Shown piece after piece: positions 6,115 through 7,200 of a stretch of DNA of 7,200 bases (position 1 is the first letter of the stretch; every line of letters begins with the position of its first letter). Both the position numbers and the translations under genes were made by a program. The notes under the pieces were generated by a model. It had not been told where the DNA came from. It did not search any database and saw only the letters and a list, made by a program, of their open reading frames with translations. Origin of the DNA: an uncultured bacterium (lineage in GTDB: Bacteria; Patescibacteriota; Saccharimonadia; Saccharimonadales; Saccharimonadaceae); the NCBI GenBank assembly GCA_937930585.1, contig CALHCA010000020.1:1-7200 (forward strand). Direction: 5' to 3'.

Positions 6115-6312
6115 TTATCTTCGAACGCGTTCAGGTATATTTTTATCGATCCTTTTAGTAGCAATTATTAATGTGATAATAAAAATACCAAAAATAAACA
6201 CGCCAAAATTCCAGTGCGTCAAAATCGTTAAATATAGTGACATACCGTAAACTATAATAAAGTACAAGGAAACCAAGAGAGGCTCTTTAGCCTCGCTTAA
6301 TGCTTTTTTCAT
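6115..6312 (-). CDS. Small two-helix membrane protein of unknown function
   Basis: A 65-residue protein with a short charged N-terminus (MKKALSEAKE), two hydrophobic segments (about 12-31 and 36-51) separated by a short THWN turn, and a basic C-terminus (KRIDKNIPERVRR). This suggests an inner-membrane hairpin with both ends in the cytoplasm. I do not recognise a family. The frame extends upstream to a GTG at 6345, but no ribosome binding site lies there; GGAGG at 6324-6328 is 11 nt before ATG 6312, so I choose the shorter form. The gene has its own promoter (6363-6391) just after rnhA and its own terminator, so it is a single-gene unit. The sequence is AT-rich with a TAA stop, like its host-type neighbours. 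Confidence 0.7.
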   Translation of the reverse strand: MKKALSEAKEPLLVSLYFIIVYGMSLYLTILTHWNFGVFIFGIFIITLIIATKRIDKNIPERVRR

Positions 6313-6362
6313 AAGGATAATTTCCTCCAAATTTTTATTTTCCACTTTTGAGCGGAATTTCT

Positions 6363-6391
6363 ATTTTATCACAGCTTTCGAAGAAAGTCAA
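6363..6391 (-). promoter_or_regulatory. Promoter of the small membrane protein gene
   Basis: TTGACT (6386-6391) and TAAAAT (6363-6368) on the minus strand are spaced by 17 nt, with TGA directly before the -10 (extended -10, TGATAAAAT). The box pair lies just downstream of the rnhA stop, and transcription would start near 6356. This is the best-matching promoter in the window. Confidence 0.8.
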
Positions 6392-6399
6392 TAATTGGA

Positions 6400-6816
6400 T
6401 TAAAGCTTCTCCCCATTTCTTGCCCGATTCGCCCATTCATCAGCCATTTCATTAAACTCATGACCAGCATGCCCTTTTAGCCATTTTAGCTTAACTTTCG
6501 AATTTTTATAAAGCTCAAAAAGCGGCTTCACAATATCGAGATTTTTAATTTCACCATTTTTTTTCTTCCAGCCATTTCTCTCCCAAGATGGCGCCCATTT
6601 CACTAAAACATTAACCCAAAACTCGCTATCTGTTAAAATTTCAGCTTCTTCACCCTCTAAAATTTCGAAAGCTTTTTTCAAAGCTAATCCTTCCATTCGA
6701 ATATTTGTGCTTGGATTTTCGGCCCCTAAAGCAATTGGCTCACCGTTTTCAATTACTGCAAAACCACCTGGGCCAGGATTTGGTGAGGCACTCCCATCTG
6801 TAAAAATTATTCGCAT
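6400..6816 (-). CDS. rnhA: Ribonuclease HI
   Basis: A 138-residue enzyme that cuts the RNA strand of RNA-DNA hybrids, removing R-loops and primer RNA in the cytoplasm. All four metal-binding acidic residues are visible: D7 in FTDGSASPNPGPGGF, E42 in RMEGLAL, D63 in LTDSEFW and D126 in NEMADEWANRA. The catalytic-loop His is present in KGHAGH (H116, the likely counterpart of H124 in E. coli). The central KWAPSWERNGWKKKNGE region corresponds to the substrate-binding basic protrusion. It is slightly shorter than the roughly 155 residues of the E. coli enzyme, but all core elements are there. The ATG shares its A with the TAA stop of the upstream membrane-protein gene (TAATG), and AGGA lies 9 nt before it, so the two genes are probably co-transcribed and translationally coupled. 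Confidence 0.95.
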   Translation of the reverse strand: MRIIFTDGSASPNPGPGGFAVIENGEPIALGAENPSTNIRMEGLALKKAFEILEGEEAEILTDSEFWVNVLVKWAPSWERNGWKKKNGEIKNLDIVKPLFELYKNSKVKLKWLKGHAGHEFNEMADEWANRARNGEKL

Positions 6817-7200
6817 TACTTATTTTCCTGATTATTTTGCGGAATAAAGTTCTGCACAAAGGCTGAGGTATTTGCTTGATTTTGCATCTTTTTAGCTTTT
6901 TTCATTCTTTCGAAAGAAATTATTGCTAAAACCGCACTAATAATTCCAACGATCAGCAATCCGCTCGGAGCAACTATTTTAATAATTTCAAAATCACCTT
7001 CAATGGCAGAATTTGGATCTTTCTCATCATAAAAAACTTTTACTTTTTCACCAATAACTGGTTTTTCATTCTTTAGCTCTGAGTGAAATTCGATCGTTTC
7101 ATTCTCTTTAACTGAAAAATCTACAATTGCCGTATATTTATATTCACCAGTTTTTTCATTTATAATTTTCTTTTCGAAACCATAAATTTGCCCTTCAGTT
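6816..7200 (-). CDS. DUF3592-like membrane protein, C-terminal part (start outside the window)
   Basis: The last 127 residues of a gene that begins beyond the right edge, ending in TAA at 6816-6818. The visible part has a strand-rich region with VDFSVKENETIEFHSE and then GEKVKVFYDEKDPNSA, a pattern typical of DUF3592 proteins (G-x-x-V-x-V-x-Y-D, then P). One transmembrane helix follows, around APSGLLIVGIISAVLAIISF, and a basic then Gln/Asn-rich cytoplasmic tail (ERMKKAKKMQNQ...). Family members usually have another N-terminal membrane helix, which would lie outside the window. Function is unknown. Its stop overlaps the rnhA start by one base, so the two genes share a transcript. The frame was read directly from the sequence and stays open for 127 codons to the edge. 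Confidence 0.75.
   Translation of the reverse strand, partial: TEGQIYGFEKKIINEKTGEYKYTAIVDFSVKENETIEFHSELKNEKPVIGEKVKVFYDEKDPNSAIEGDFEIIKIVAPSGLLIVGIISAVLAIISFERMKKAKKMQNQANTSAFVQNFIPQNNQENK

Noticed and set aside
1..7200. CRISPR array, tRNA or rRNA genes, insertion sequence or att-site repeats
   Set aside because: No regularly spaced repeats, cloverleaf-like sequence, transposase motifs or matching terminal repeats were found at the island edges.

Overview
Every gene in this window reads leftward (minus strand), and the window falls into two parts of different character. The right part (about 3776-7200) is AT-rich and looks like host core genome: the end of a DUF3592-like membrane protein, rnhA (ribonuclease HI), a 65-residue two-helix membrane protein, and fusA (elongation factor G). 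These genes all stop with TAA. Three TGnTAtAAT/TGnTAAAAT extended -10 promoters and two clear intrinsic terminators separate the units. The left part (about 280-3755) is richer in G and C, its genes all stop with TGA, and it nearly lacks the palindrome TTCGAA, which is very frequent on the right (14 copies in about 3.4 kb against 1 copy in about 3.5 kb). I read it as a horizontally acquired restriction-modification island set between fusA and an unidentified left flank.

The island is a three-gene operon. First comes a 642-residue protein with an N-terminal PD-(D/E)xK-type nuclease signature and a C-terminal N6-adenine methyltransferase (DPTCGTAGF, NPPY). This is the layout of BcgI-type (Type IIB) enzymes, and no separate helicase/HsdR gene is visible. 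Second is a two-TRD specificity subunit, split here by a run of eight G (minus strand). One more G would join the halves into a protein of about 380 residues. The tract is therefore a good candidate for a phase-variation switch. Third is a 141-residue HEPN-like protein with an R-N-x3-H ribonuclease motif. It starts 2 nt after the specificity gene's stop, behind a strong ribosome binding site. A HEPN RNase beside a restriction enzyme recalls the PrrC/RloC guard nucleases, though this one has no ATPase domain.

Together: the fused nuclease-methylase and the specificity subunit would form the DNA-cutting and modifying complex, the G tract would switch its target-recognition protein between full length and truncated, and the HEPN protein may be a second defence layer whose translation could depend on the same switch.

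The host is uncertain. Small compact genes, standard stop codons including TGA, AT-rich intergenic DNA, a stand-alone fusA and an unusual EF-G are compatible with a Patescibacteria/CPR bacterium such as Saccharibacteria, but a Firmicute-like host cannot be excluded from this sequence alone. The EF-G itself deserves attention: its guanine-recognition motifs G4 (NKIN instead of NKxD) and G5 (no SA-x) both depart from the family pattern.
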